Below, one piece after another: positions 1 to 7,256 of a stretch of 64,000 nt of DNA. The notes under the pieces were generated by a model, which was not told the origin of the DNA, made no database searches, and saw only the letters and a list, made by a program, of their open reading frames with translations. Made by a program: the position numbers and the translations under genes. Position 1 is the stretch's first letter. Each line of letters starts with the position of its first letter. Source of the DNA: Methanosarcina sp. DH2 (GTDB lineage: Archaea; Halobacteriota; Methanosarcinia; Methanosarcinales; Methanosarcinaceae); NCBI RefSeq assembly GCF_020804225.1, contig NZ_WJBI01000002.1, forward strand, positions 135,629 to 199,628, read 5' to 3'.

Positions 1-242
1 TTTACCTTATAACTTTCTGCGACTTTACCGATGGCTCTAACAGCCATTTGTGCAAACAGTCCAAACTTTTCTCTTATTTCATAGTAGATTTGCTTTTGCA
101 GAGCTATTTTTCCAAAAATCCAATTTTTGTATGCAAATTCAGAGATGAAATCACATGCTTCATTGAATTTCTCCATAGTCTTTAAGAGTTTGTCATGTTG
201 CTCTTGATTAGTTATAAGTTTTGATTTGACAGTTAGTAGCAT
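1..242 (-). CDS. TnpB-like RNA-guided nuclease/transposase, N-terminal part
   Basis: An open frame of 80 codons runs from an ATG at 242 to the left window edge, so only the N-terminus is visible. It begins MLLTVKSKLITNQEQHDKLL and contains a segment ending RAIGKVAESYK. This matches the start of IS200/IS605-family OrfB (TnpB) proteins, which begin with a short beta strand, then a helix with KFNEACDFIS, then an 'avRaigkVaesYk' segment. TnpB proteins are RuvC nucleases guided by an RNA from the element end. The catalytic residues lie outside the window, so intactness cannot be judged. An RBS-like GAGGTG lies just upstream at about 249-254 on the minus strand. No TnpA is visible. Confidence 0.75.
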   Translation of the reverse strand, partial: MLLTVKSKLITNQEQHDKLLKTMEKFNEACDFISEFAYKNWIFGKIALQKQIYYEIREKFGLFAQMAVRAIGKVAESYKV

Positions 243-260
243 AGATTTCACCTCTTTTAT

Positions 261-279
261 ATTGAGTATATGACTCAAT
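261..279. other. Hairpin upstream of tnpB
   Basis: ATTGAGT, a 5-nt loop and ACTCAAT form a perfect 7-bp inverted repeat 18 bp upstream of the tnpB start. Subterminal hairpins are typical of IS200/IS605 ends, but this could also be an operator or a 5'-UTR structure. Confidence 0.4.
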
Positions 280-308
280 AGCATATAGGACTACTCTGCC
301 TTGTGTTA

Positions 309-360
309 AGTTGACGGAATTCCTCCCTGCACTAAAGCAACAGGGCTTCCTTCCTTATGA
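309..360 (+). mobile_element. IS200/IS605-family element end (remnant)
   Basis: The segment starts AGTTGACGGAATTCCTCC, has a CCCTG/CAGGG hairpin and finishes CTTCC..TTATGA. It resembles the sequence that closes the IscB element at 8479-8543 (AGTTGACG-ATTCCTC, GGGCTTC, then TTATGA). It is oriented opposite to the tnpB fragment at the window edge, so it probably belongs to another, otherwise lost element. Confidence 0.45.
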
Positions 361-615
361 TCCGTGAAAATACAGCCATTCCTGCGTTAGAGACTTAGAG
401 CCTATCCGAAAAGTGTTGCAATCTGCTGTAACTTTTACAATAGGTAAGATTTGCAACCGGAATGTACACTTGATATTACGGATTATAAATCTCGTAATTT
501 TTACAACATGCCATTATTGGCTTTCACCGATCTTTTAAAATTGATTTTTTTCTTTTTGAGGATGTTTTTGAAATAAATTGAAAACCTTTAAACGCATCCT
601 CTTTTTATTTGATCT
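361..615. other. Non-coding stretch
   Basis: No ORF, RNA gene or recognisable site is seen between the element end and the first intergenic repeat copy. The sequence is AT-rich. Confidence 0.4.
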
Positions 616-900
616 ATCCGAAACTGGACTGCTGAATAAGAAACGAAAAATCTTCCCCAACCACCAAATCAATTGAAATATATTTTTCCTGCCGGCGGTC
701 TGCTTAAATGTTCCCAGAATACGTTTGTTAAGAAAAAATTGGGAAAAGAGAACAAAAGACCCGTGATTTTTACAGCTTTAGAAGGGGCACTTTACAGGGC
801 TTCTTTAGATTAAGCGATTTCTCTCCCTCTGGGGAGAGATTTTTGATTCTCTGGGGAGAGATTTTGTTCAAGCGACGTTTTTTAAGAGAATCATGGATTA
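616..900 (+). repeat. Modular intergenic repeat, copy R1
   Basis: Longest copy of a repeat found ten times in the first 14.6 kb. Modules in order: A (GAAACTGGACTGCTGAATAAG, 620-640), B (GAAATATATTTTTCCTGCC then GGCGGTCTGCTTAAA, from 675), C (CCCAGAATACGTTTGTTAAG, 713-732), D (CCCGTGATTTTTACAGC..., GAAGGGGCACTTTACAGGG, 760-800) and E (TTAGATTAAGCGATT and a CTCTGGGGAGAGATTTT tandem pair to 866). No ORF is conserved within it. Confidence 0.8.
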
Positions 901-1082
901 ATAATAGCTATTAGAAACTGGTACTACCAAATACGAAATAGAAATATTCCTTCAAAACCAATCCAGATTTAGTAAATTTTTCAGTGGGTGGACGCTTCAA
1001 TCTAACCGCCGGAAACATTTTTTCCGATTTTTAGAGGTCGAAAATCCAACTGTACATTTGAGCATTAGAAGTTCCCACCCAC

Positions 1083-1229
1083 TCAGTTTCGCCTTTCTCG
1101 ATTATAACGGAAAACCGCAGGCATTTCCTGTTGAAGTCTGACTGTTCTCATAAAATCTTTAACGATGGTCTCCCCACCATCAAAGCCCATTTTCTTGATT
1201 TCATGAAAGTATCCTATCTGATCAATCAT
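1083..1229 (-). pseudogene. IS21-family transposase (IstA) fragment
   Basis: A 48-codon minus-strand frame encodes MIDQIGYFHEIKKMGFDGGE, then TIVKDFMRTVRLQQEMPAVF and RYNRERRN. The pattern 'I..lG..GG.tiV.dymR.lR....pAv.Ry' is characteristic of the region after the N-terminal helix-turn-helix of IstA, the IS21 transposase. IstA is normally over 400 residues, so this is a short internal fragment with no partner istB nearby. The ATG is internal to the family, not a true start. It sits between a repeat copy and an element-end remnant and is transposon debris. Confidence 0.55.
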
Positions 1230-1249
1230 TTATCCCATAAGATGAGAAT

Positions 1250-1303
1250 ACCCCTTCCTCAAAACCCTGAACTTTGCGGAGAGTTTAGGGAGGGGTAGTT
1301 GAC
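1250..1303 (-). mobile_element. Remnant element end resembling the start of the IscB guide-RNA locus
   Basis: Read on the minus strand it begins GTCAACTACCCCTCCCTAAA and closes with GAGGAAGGGG, giving a CCCCTcCCT/GAGGAAGGGG-type stem. The guide-RNA region at 6963 begins GTCAACTACCCCTTCCTG and also closes with GGAAGGGG. The match covers only the first hairpin. It lies directly downstream of the alcohol dehydrogenase stop codon and may act as its terminator. Confidence 0.4.
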
Positions 1304-1307
1304 TCGC

Positions 1308-2369
1308 TTATTCATCCAGAAGAACAACAGGTTTGATCAGATCTCTTGGTTTTTCTTTCATGAGCATGAGAGCCTCTTCCATTTTGTCGAATCCTTCGAA
1401 TACATGGGTGACCATTTTTTCTGGTTTTATTCTTCCGTAGGTACACAGGTCTGCCATTCTTTCCATTCTCAGACGACCTCCGGTTGTCAGGCCGCCACGT
1501 ATGTCTTTGTGAGCCATACCCGACCCCCATTCAATACGTGGAATAGGAAGCGTGTCTCCGGTTCCGTAGTAGTTGACGTTTGATACCGTTCCTCCAGGTT
1601 TTACAATTTTGACTGCGTCTGAAATTGTGTTTTCATTTCCTCCTGCTATGATTACAGAGTCCACACCTTTTCCATTCGTCTTTTCAAGGATCTGTTCAAC
1701 AAGTCCACCGCCTCTGTAATCAATAATATCAGATGCTCCGTATTCCAGAGCAAGATCAACACTGACTTTCCGACTTCCTACTGCAATGAGCCTACCCGCA
1801 CCAAGAATAGATGCACCTGCCACTGCCATCAGACCAACAGGACCAATTCCTATGACTGCAACTGTAGAGCCCGTTTTAATATTTGCCATTTCTGCACCCT
1901 GTATTCCAGTAGTTGCCATATCTGATAGCATGACAGCCTGTTCGAGGGGCATTCCTTTTGGAAGTAGAGCTAAATTCATGTCTGCATCATTTACATGGAA
2001 ATATTCGGCAAAGACTCCACTTTTGAAGTTTGAAAACTTCCATCCGGAAAGCATTCCATTTGAGTGCATAGGCATTCCATCCTGCACCTCTATGGATCGC
2101 CAGTCGGGTGTAATTGCAGGAACAATTACTTTATCGCCTGGTTTGAAGTCTTTGACCTCTGATCCTATTTCTTCTATAACGCCTACAGCTTCGTGTCCTA
2201 GAATCAAGTTTTTGCGGTCTCCAAGCGCACCTTCCCAGACAGTATGAATATCTGATGTACACGGCGCGACAGCAATAGGCCTCACGATTGCATCATATGG
2301 TCCTGCTGAAGGTCTTTCAGTATCAATCCAGCCTACTTTTCCAATTTCAAGCATTGCAAATCCTTTCAT
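1308..2369 (-). CDS. Zinc- and NADP-dependent secondary alcohol dehydrogenase
   Basis: This 353-residue protein is collinear with the Thermoanaerobacter brockii secondary alcohol dehydrogenase family, which interconverts secondary alcohols such as 2-propanol and ketones using NADP(H). It begins MKGFAMLEIGKVGWID as family members do. The catalytic zinc ligands Cys37, His59 (GHE) and Asp150 are present, and the structural-zinc cysteines of other ADHs are absent, as usual in this subfamily. The Rossmann motif GIGPVG is at 174-179, and GSR at 198-200 fits NADP preference. In methanogens such an enzyme could feed reducing power from secondary alcohols to F420 or NADP pools; that role is inferred. 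The gene stands alone, downstream of a region containing a toxin-gene remnant. Confidence 0.9.
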   Translation of the reverse strand: MKGFAMLEIGKVGWIDTERPSAGPYDAIVRPIAVAPCTSDIHTVWEGALGDRKNLILGHEAVGVIEEIGSEVKDFKPGDKVIVPAITPDWRSIEVQDGMPMHSNGMLSGWKFSNFKSGVFAEYFHVNDADMNLALLPKGMPLEQAVMLSDMATTGIQGAEMANIKTGSTVAVIGIGPVGLMAVAGASILGAGRLIAVGSRKVSVDLALEYGASDIIDYRGGGLVEQILEKTNGKGVDSVIIAGGNENTISDAVKIVKPGGTVSNVNYYGTGDTLPIPRIEWGSGMAHKDIRGGLTTGGRLRMERMADLCTYGRIKPEKMVTHVFEGFDKMEEALMLMKEKPRDLIKPVVLLDE

Positions 2370-2564
2370 ATTATCACACCAACCTTTTCAAAATAATTAT
2401 TTTCCAATGTTTTTTATAGTAACCCACATTCTGCAGCAACTACATTTTAACATATAGAAATTTTGGATTATTAGAGGCTTTCTATTTACCTCTGATTTTT
2501 TCTAAAAATTTCTTTCATCCTCAATGTTCTCAGGTGATGCAAAATATAACAAAAGCCGTAATTT

Positions 2565-2722
2565 TTAATTGCCTTCAACAATTTGCAGTATGCGTTTTAT
2601 ATCCGGTTTTGCTTCGGGAATGCCCTCTTTAACAGATAACCAGACTACTTTCATGTTCACTCCGAAGTAAGCGCGGATCAACTTGTCCGGTTTGTAGTAT
2701 TTATAATTACTAAAGAAGGAAA
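2565..2722 (-). pseudogene. hepT-mntA toxin-antitoxin remnant with internal deletion
   Basis: Bases 2585-2690 match the 3' end of the intact hepT at 11931-12036 (minus strand) at roughly 85% by eye, including CCGGTTTTGCTTCGG and CCCTCTTTAACAGATAACCA. Immediately after, TTGTAGTATTTATAATTACT..AAAGAAGGA matches the sequence upstream of the intact mntA at 12612-12640. The rest of hepT and all of mntA are missing, so one internal deletion has removed the module core. The junction lies in CCGGTTTGTAG. A trace of repeat module D (AAAAGCCGTAATTTTTA) flanks it at 2550-2568. Confidence 0.8.
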
Positions 2723-2747
2723 TTTGATATGATTGAGAAAAAAAAGA

Positions 2748-3713
2748 TCAAACACTCTTTTTGCCATGCTCGGATAGATACTGTTCAACCGTACGTCTTG
2801 AACTGTGCCACGTTTTTCCTATTTTTACTGCATCCAGAAGCCCCTGTCTTGCTCGTAGACTGAGATATTCCTGAGAATAAGGCGTTTTCGAGGAAAGTTC
2901 TTTAAGGGGTAGCAGTTCATCGGCTCCGCCTGAGATGGAGAGATAGAGGGTCAGGTTTTCATCTACGGCTTTTGCAATGAAATTGGCAAATGGTCTAAGG
3001 TTTCCAGCATCTGCAGCTCTAAGGGATTTGTAGTATTTTCCTCTGTCCTCTTTTTTGAGCACGACAGGAGGATAATCCCTTGAGATCAAATACAGGTTTA
3101 TGAGGAGCCGGGCTACCCGTCCGTTTCCATCGCTGAACGGATGAATTTCTACGAATCTGTGATGCAGGAAGGAAGCTGTTTCAATAGGATGCTCATTGCT
3201 TTCAGCTATTTTTTCGATAAGTTCATCCGTCAGTTTTACTATCTTCGACCAATCGGGCGGAGATTTTACTGCACCTGTTATCCTCACATTTCTGGTGCGG
3301 TATCTTCCGGCGTCCTCAAATATACCTTTGGTTACAGTTTCGTGGATTTCCTGAATTATAATATGGTCTATTGCACATTTTTTCTTTGCCAGTTCCACCA
3401 TCCGGTCAAAAGCTTTTGCGTTGTTGCTCGCCTCAAGATGTTCTCTGAGCGATTTTCCGCCAATAGTCAGCCCTTCTTCCAGAACAAGTTTTGTCTCCTG
3501 GAGTGTTAGCCTATTCCCTTCTATCGCATTCGAGTGGTAGGTATGCACTAACCTCATCTCTTCATGCAATCTGCCTAAAACATCTGCAGGGATGGGCCGC
3601 AGGGAGTTTAGCTGCATCATTTTTTCATTTATTCGTGCAAGAAGTTTTTCTTCAATCAAGTGAGTATCGGTATTGGCTATAATTTTACATATCCGATATG
3701 TGCCCCTTGGCAT
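2748..3713 (-). CDS. Fic family protein (AMP transferase-type) with C-terminal DNA-binding-like region
   Basis: The 321-residue protein carries the complete Fic active-site motif HPFSDGNGRVAR at 191-202, used by Fic enzymes to transfer AMP or another nucleotide moiety to target hydroxyls. An N-terminal S-x-x-x-E-G segment (SNAIEG, 61-66) precedes the core and fits the inhibitory helix motif of class II Fic proteins, whose Glu blocks ATP binding. The last 60 residues look like a winged or helix-turn-helix domain, common in Fic proteins that may autoregulate. The ATG at 3713 has no clear RBS; a Met pair at residues 32-33 is an alternative start. Repeated CCGATAT motifs surround the start (separate entry). 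The biological target is unknown. Confidence 0.85.
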   Translation of the reverse strand: MPRGTYRICKIIANTDTHLIEEKLLARINEKMMQLNSLRPIPADVLGRLHEEMRLVHTYHSNAIEGNRLTLQETKLVLEEGLTIGGKSLREHLEASNNAKAFDRMVELAKKKCAIDHIIIQEIHETVTKGIFEDAGRYRTRNVRITGAVKSPPDWSKIVKLTDELIEKIAESNEHPIETASFLHHRFVEIHPFSDGNGRVARLLINLYLISRDYPPVVLKKEDRGKYYKSLRAADAGNLRPFANFIAKAVDENLTLYLSISGGADELLPLKELSSKTPYSQEYLSLRARQGLLDAVKIGKTWHSSRRTVEQYLSEHGKKSV

Positions 3714-3773
3714 ATATCGGTCTCGGGAAATTTTTGAGTTATCCGATATAAAGAGTTATCTTTCATATATTCA
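3691..3773 (-). promoter_or_regulatory. Fic gene promoter with repeated CCGATAT operator-like half-sites
   Basis: ATCCGATAT occurs at 3691-3699 and 3741-3749, and the inverted form ATATCGG at 3714-3720. A TATA-like AATATATG on the minus strand at about 3764-3771 would place transcription start near 3740, inside the repeat cluster. This layout fits autorepression by a DNA-binding protein, possibly the Fic protein itself; binding is inferred. Confidence 0.45.
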
Positions 3774-3780
3774 GTTCAGT

Positions 3781-3885
3781 TATAGTATATTTTTCCTGCC
3801 CACGGTTTGCTTAACTTTCCCCTGAATACGTTTGTGAAAAAAGTAAAAATCCAATATCAAATCCTTTCACCCATAAAAATTTATT
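3781..3885 (+). repeat. Modular intergenic repeat, copy R2 (partial)
   Basis: Contains diverged modules B and C (GTATATTTTTCCTGCCCACG, CCTGAATACGTTTGTGAAAA) followed by a further shared piece, AATATCAAATCCTTTCACCC at about 3851-3870, that also precedes the HicB gene at 10200. Confidence 0.65.
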
Positions 3886-4086
3886 TTATTTGCAGACGGG
3901 AATAAGGAAGATGAGATCAATTTTCTATTAAAAAACAAATCAAAACCGTGTACACATCTTGAAGACCCTGAGCTATTTACTAACCAATCAGGAGATAAAT
4001 CAAGTGCATGTATGCAGCATGAAAGTATTGAATCTTTTTTTGAGATTTGTAAGGAAGGTATCTTTTCATTTGGACGATTATTTTAG
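3877..4086 (+). pseudogene. Unrecognised gene remnant, C-terminal-like frame
   Basis: A 69-codon frame without a start codon reads KFILFADGNKEDEINFLLKN, then KSKPCTHLEDPELFTNQS, then a Cys/His-containing tail ending GIFSFGRLF before TAG. It begins directly after a stop and has a protein-like composition. I do not recognise a family. It may be the tail of a gene cut off by the repeat R2, or chance. Confidence 0.25.
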
Positions 4087-4364
4087 AAGCGAAAACCTGT
4101 TAACCGAATTCTGTTTTCAGGAGCTATCAGAAAAAATAGTTATTATCTCCTTTACAAACCATATCTGGAAATTGTTATCATTTGAGAGTTTGCTTCTATT
4201 TTTATAGATAGATTTATATATTTTAAGTGCCATGTATGTGTGTTGATAAATAAAGATACGTATAATGATCTGTTATTAAAAACCAATTTTTGTTTTTGAT
4301 CAAAGAGTTCTATACAATCTTATTTTAAACAATTAACTAAAAACTAAAACAAGGTGAAACAAAA

Positions 4365-4559
4365 ATGGCTTTTAATGATAGAAACTTTAGAGGAAATTCT
4401 AATTCTAATTTCGGCGCTCCCAGAGAAATGCACAAGACAACCTGTTCAGACTGTAAAGTTGAGACAGAAGTGCCTTTCAAACCTGATCCTGAAAGGCCAG
4501 TCTACTGCAGGGACTGTCTTCCTAACCACAGGACACCCAGAGAAAACCGCAGATATTAA
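4365..4559 (+). CDS. Small CxxC-x17-CxxC zinc-ribbon protein
   Basis: The 64-residue basic protein has CSDC at 27-30 and CRDC at 48-51, separated by exactly 17 residues, followed by a basic tail (RTPRENRRY). This is the small methanogen zinc-binding family described as CxxC-x17-CxxC, whose function is not established; nucleic-acid binding is plausible from the basic, Arg/Asn-rich ends. The start is well supported: AAGGTGA at 4351-4357 precedes the ATG. A TATA-like TTTATATATTTT at 4210-4221 would give a 5' UTR of more than 100 nt, as in cold-responsive genes, but regulation is inference. A longer overlapping frame starting at 4354 is a shadow. Confidence 0.8.
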   Translation: MAFNDRNFRGNSNSNFGAPREMHKTTCSDCKVETEVPFKPDPERPVYCRDCLPNHRTPRENRRY

Positions 4560-4749
4560 GTGTTATTTGTGTAACTGAGTTATATCAACACTTATTTCTT
4601 TTCCACTTTTTTAACTACACTATCGCAGAAACATACTTTTTTTCTTAACTTGTGATCTTTTGCAGTTTGTGAAAGAGATCTTTCCAGGATTGATTAATTT
4701 TGTTATTTATCGGTAAGTCTTCATTGAAGGAATATTTTCAAATAACGTG

Positions 4750-4947
4750 AAAATCTGTTAATTGAATTCGATTTTTTTTGGAACTATCTGAAACTGGACC
4801 GCTGAATAAGAACAGAAAGTTTTTTTCGGCCCCTTTAAATTCAATTAAAATATATTTTTTCCTGCCGTCAGTCTGCTTAAATCTTCCCTGAATTCGTTTG
4901 TTAAGAAAAGAGAAATTGAAAATTCGTGATTTTCGTATCTTTTGAAA
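4750..4947 (+). repeat. Modular intergenic repeat, copy R3
   Basis: Modules A (CTGAAACTGGACCGCTGAAT, 4788-4807), B (AAAATATATTTTTTCCTGCC, from 4846) and C (CCTGAATTCGTTTGTTAAG). It is preceded by AAATCTGTTAATTGAATTC, a piece also seen at 4095-4113 (AACCTGTTAACCGAATTC), so module A has a longer partner there. Confidence 0.75.
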
Positions 4948-5002
4948 AAATGCTTTGCAAAACCAATCAGTTTTACTTTTCATTAATATGTTTTCTTCAA
5001 GA

Positions 5003-5329
5003 TTATCTTTGTATAAATTCAGAGGAAATATTAATCACACTTTTCATGGTATTTGGTTTTATTTCATCGCAAAGCTCTTTGAGTTTCAGAAAGGCGGCTT
5101 TAAATTCTGGTCGTTGACGCCATGCTTGTAAACTTTCCAAATTCTTCCATGGACCAAAAGAAATGAACCGATTCTTTTGCTCCGAATCCTGTAACATTAC
5201 AACACTAAGACTGCCCTTTTGATAATTCAGAGTCCAATTAGCAAAATCCGTCCAGGTTTTTAGAAAAGCTTCCTCTTTACCTGTTTTGACAGTCCACAAT
5301 CCAACTGAGTAAACTATTCCTTCATCCAT
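5003..5329 (-). CDS. Antibiotic biosynthesis monooxygenase (ABM) domain protein
   Basis: A 108-residue dimeric alpha-beta barrel-type protein of the ABM superfamily. It shows the pattern YSVGLWTVKTGKEEAFLKTW, then GSLSVVMLQDSEQKNRFISF, then GPWKNLESLQAWRQRPEFKA. Members are small cofactor-free oxygenases, heme-degrading enzymes or ligand-binding folds; substrate and role cannot be told here. The start at 5329 is chosen because GGGGGAG lies about 9 nt upstream on the minus strand. An ATG 36 bp further upstream would translate that RBS and is less likely. Repeats R3 and R4 lie on either side. Confidence 0.75.
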   Translation of the reverse strand: MDEGIVYSVGLWTVKTGKEEAFLKTWTDFANWTLNYQKGSLSVVMLQDSEQKNRFISFGPWKNLESLQAWRQRPEFKAAFLKLKELCDEIKPNTMKSVINISSEFIQR

Positions 5330-5537
5330 TATAATTTCTCCCCCTCTCAAGTTATTTTTATTCATTTTATTTAATGTTTTGTCTTTTATAGAAAAATTCC
5401 TCTAAATCATAATCAAGAGGCTGAAAACAAATAAGTAAAATAATTATCAGTCATTCAGTTCAAATTAATGGGGATCTTTTATCTTAGAGGATTTTTGCAA
5501 AGCTTAAAAATTGACACTATACTCATCTTTTTCAGTT

Positions 5538-5618
5538 CATTTGAAATATATTTTTTCTGCCGGCGGTTTGCTTAAACCTCTCCCAAACACACCTGGATGA
5601 TTAAGAAATCGAAAACAC
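5538..5618 (+). repeat. Modular intergenic repeat, copy R4 (partial)
   Basis: Module B (TTGAAATATATTTTTTCTGC, CGGCGGTTTGCTTAAA) is clear; module C is diverged (CTCCCAAACACACC). No module D follows. Confidence 0.65.
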
Positions 5619-5999
5619 GGCAACGTACAGTTGAAGAAGTAGCAGTTTCCAACCGCTCATTTTCCTTTATCTGTTTAGAATGAAAGTAATGTGACTTGAA
5701 AAGTACTTTCGTTTCTTTTCGCCTGTAATTTGAATAATTTCATGTTTGTGTTTTAAAATATCACTATATTCTTATATTTTACTTGAAATTTTAGTATAGT
5801 GAATCTATCCCGAAACTAATATTGTGTTGAAATTATAGTATAGACTTATGTCATTCCATGAAATCGATGATGTTCTATGGGAATCCATAGAACCTTGTTT
5901 TCCCCAAAAACCACATACCTGAAGACCTCATGCCGATCTAAGGAAGTTAATGAACAGAATTTTGTAGGCCAGGTCGAGAGCTCCTCAAAAGATTTTGAA
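5619..5999. other. Intergenic stretch with a perfect hairpin at 5872-5893
   Basis: No gene is seen. GTTCTATGG, loop GAAT and CCATAGAAC form a perfect 9-bp stem, followed by CTTGTTTTC. It could be a terminator-like structure, an operator or an old element end. Confidence 0.5.
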
Positions 6000-6707
6000 T
6001 TATAACTTTGTAGCTATGATTGAAACCAGATTAAAGTAATTTCCACCTTCAGCTTCCATCATTCCTATATCTCTACGAGCAAAGTCGTTGTCACACATAA
6101 GCCAGTCTTTCCATGTTTCTTCAAAGCAATTTAACTCTTTACACTCCTGAATAGTTACCAGATCGGAAGTTTTCCATAAATTATACCACCAGTCGCAGGA
6201 GTAAAGATTTATATCATCGACCCAGTACGGCTGTAATTCTGCCGGAACTCCATTCGTAAAATCCTCTTTCAATCCGGGAACTGCAACTGCAATTTGTCCT
6301 CCTTTTTTTACAAGCGGAGCAAAATGATTTGTCAGATAATCTTTTTCAGCCCCGAAAAAGTTATAGGCGTCTATACAGATAGCAGCATCAAAAAATTCAT
6401 TTGCAAACGGCAAATCGTGGGCTTCTGCGTGTATTGGTATTATTTTATCTTCCAGTCCCATTGACTTAATTCTCTCATAGTTATCTGTTGCACTTATCCA
6501 GAGATCAGTTGCAAAAACTGTAACATCATATTCTTTTGCCAGGAATATTGAGGTCAGCCCTTTTCCACAGCCAAGATCAAGTATTCTCATGCCTTTCTCA
6601 AGCTTTAAAGATTCGGATACTTCCTCAAGAATCTTCATTGAGTTGGGTCCCATCATGTTTTCTTTAACAAAATCAAAATCATACTTATTACTTTTTGTAA
6701 ACACCAT
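6000..6707 (-). CDS. Class I SAM-dependent methyltransferase
   Basis: The 235-residue protein has the class I motif I ILDLGCGKGLTS near residues 42-53, an acidic residue ending strand 2 (FATDLW) and the motif IV-like segment DAAICIDAYNFFGAE. It resembles small-molecule methyltransferases of the UbiE/cyclopropane-synthase-like group; the methyl acceptor is unknown. The ATG at 6707 is preferred over an in-frame GTG nine bases upstream. The gene stands alone on the minus strand, upstream of the IscB element, which points away from it. Confidence 0.8.
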   Translation of the reverse strand: MVFTKSNKYDFDFVKENMMGPNSMKILEEVSESLKLEKGMRILDLGCGKGLTSIFLAKEYDVTVFATDLWISATDNYERIKSMGLEDKIIPIHAEAHDLPFANEFFDAAICIDAYNFFGAEKDYLTNHFAPLVKKGGQIAVAVPGLKEDFTNGVPAELQPYWVDDINLYSCDWWYNLWKTSDLVTIQECKELNCFEETWKDWLMCDNDFARRDIGMMEAEGGNYFNLVSIIATKL

Positions 6708-6716
6708 CTTGACCAC

Positions 6717-6958
6717 TTTTCGTTAATCCATTCCATATTTAGTCAATTTATCTCATATTATTCCATGGAGTTTGTTACTTATCATTCTTCTATAGATTTA
6801 GAGGCAACTTTGTCACATATCGTCCTTTTGTTTGAACTAATGTATTCAGTCAGTATAGCCTTTAACTTAACAACTTCATTTTCATATGCTTGAACAGTAG
6901 TCTTAATATCGTTCAGAAAGATAACCGTTTTACTCTACAATAAACTGAAAAGTAGTGA
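6717..6958. other. Intergenic stretch
   Basis: No convincing ORF or structure. It holds the divergent promoter space between the methyltransferase and the IscB guide-RNA locus. The 15-20 nt just before 6963 would correspond to the guide segment. Confidence 0.4.
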
Positions 6959-6959
6959 A

Positions 6960-7240
6960 AAGGTCAACTACCCCTTCCTGCCCGCTTATGCGGTCAAGGA
7001 AGGGGCTTGAAAAAGAGCCCTTGTTGACCAGATCGCTGATTGGAGATTAAGAAAATCGGTAACCGATGTGGAAAAATATATAGTTACCTTCAAATGTCGC
7101 CTCAGTTTGAAGCTCTAAGGATGCCGGCTAAAAGTCCTAAAGGGTTATGGACGGTGCTTGCATTTCAAAACTTTCCAACATCAGATCGAGAGGAAGTTGG
7201 ATTCTGGTTTTGACTCCACAAAATCAGACACACATAACTC
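6960..7240 (+). ncRNA. HEARO/omegaRNA-type guide RNA of the IscB element
   Basis: IscB nucleases use a structured RNA encoded just upstream, with the guide at its 5' end. This region has the expected density of helices. GGTCAAC (6962-6968) can pair with GTTGACC (7023-7029) to enclose a CCCCTTCC/GGAAGGGG stem with an inner CCGC-TTAT-GCGG hairpin. Further on are ATCGGT-A-ACCGAT (about 7055-7067) and CTTCAAA/TTTGAAG (about 7088-7113). No ORF spans it. The exact ends are not determined; the guide would be the bases immediately before 6963. The call rests on position and structure, not on a covariance search. Confidence 0.65.
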
Positions 7241-7256
7241 TTCGGAGGAAAACTAT

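Noticed and set aside
3959-4207. 82-codon plus-strand ORF
   Set aside because: It overlaps a different frame with better protein character and extends into AT-rich sequence; no RBS and no family.
7158-7256. 33-residue N-terminal extension of IscB from a TTG codon
   Set aside because: The extension lies within the structured RNA region, and GGAGG directly precedes the ATG at 7257, where IscB proteins normally start.
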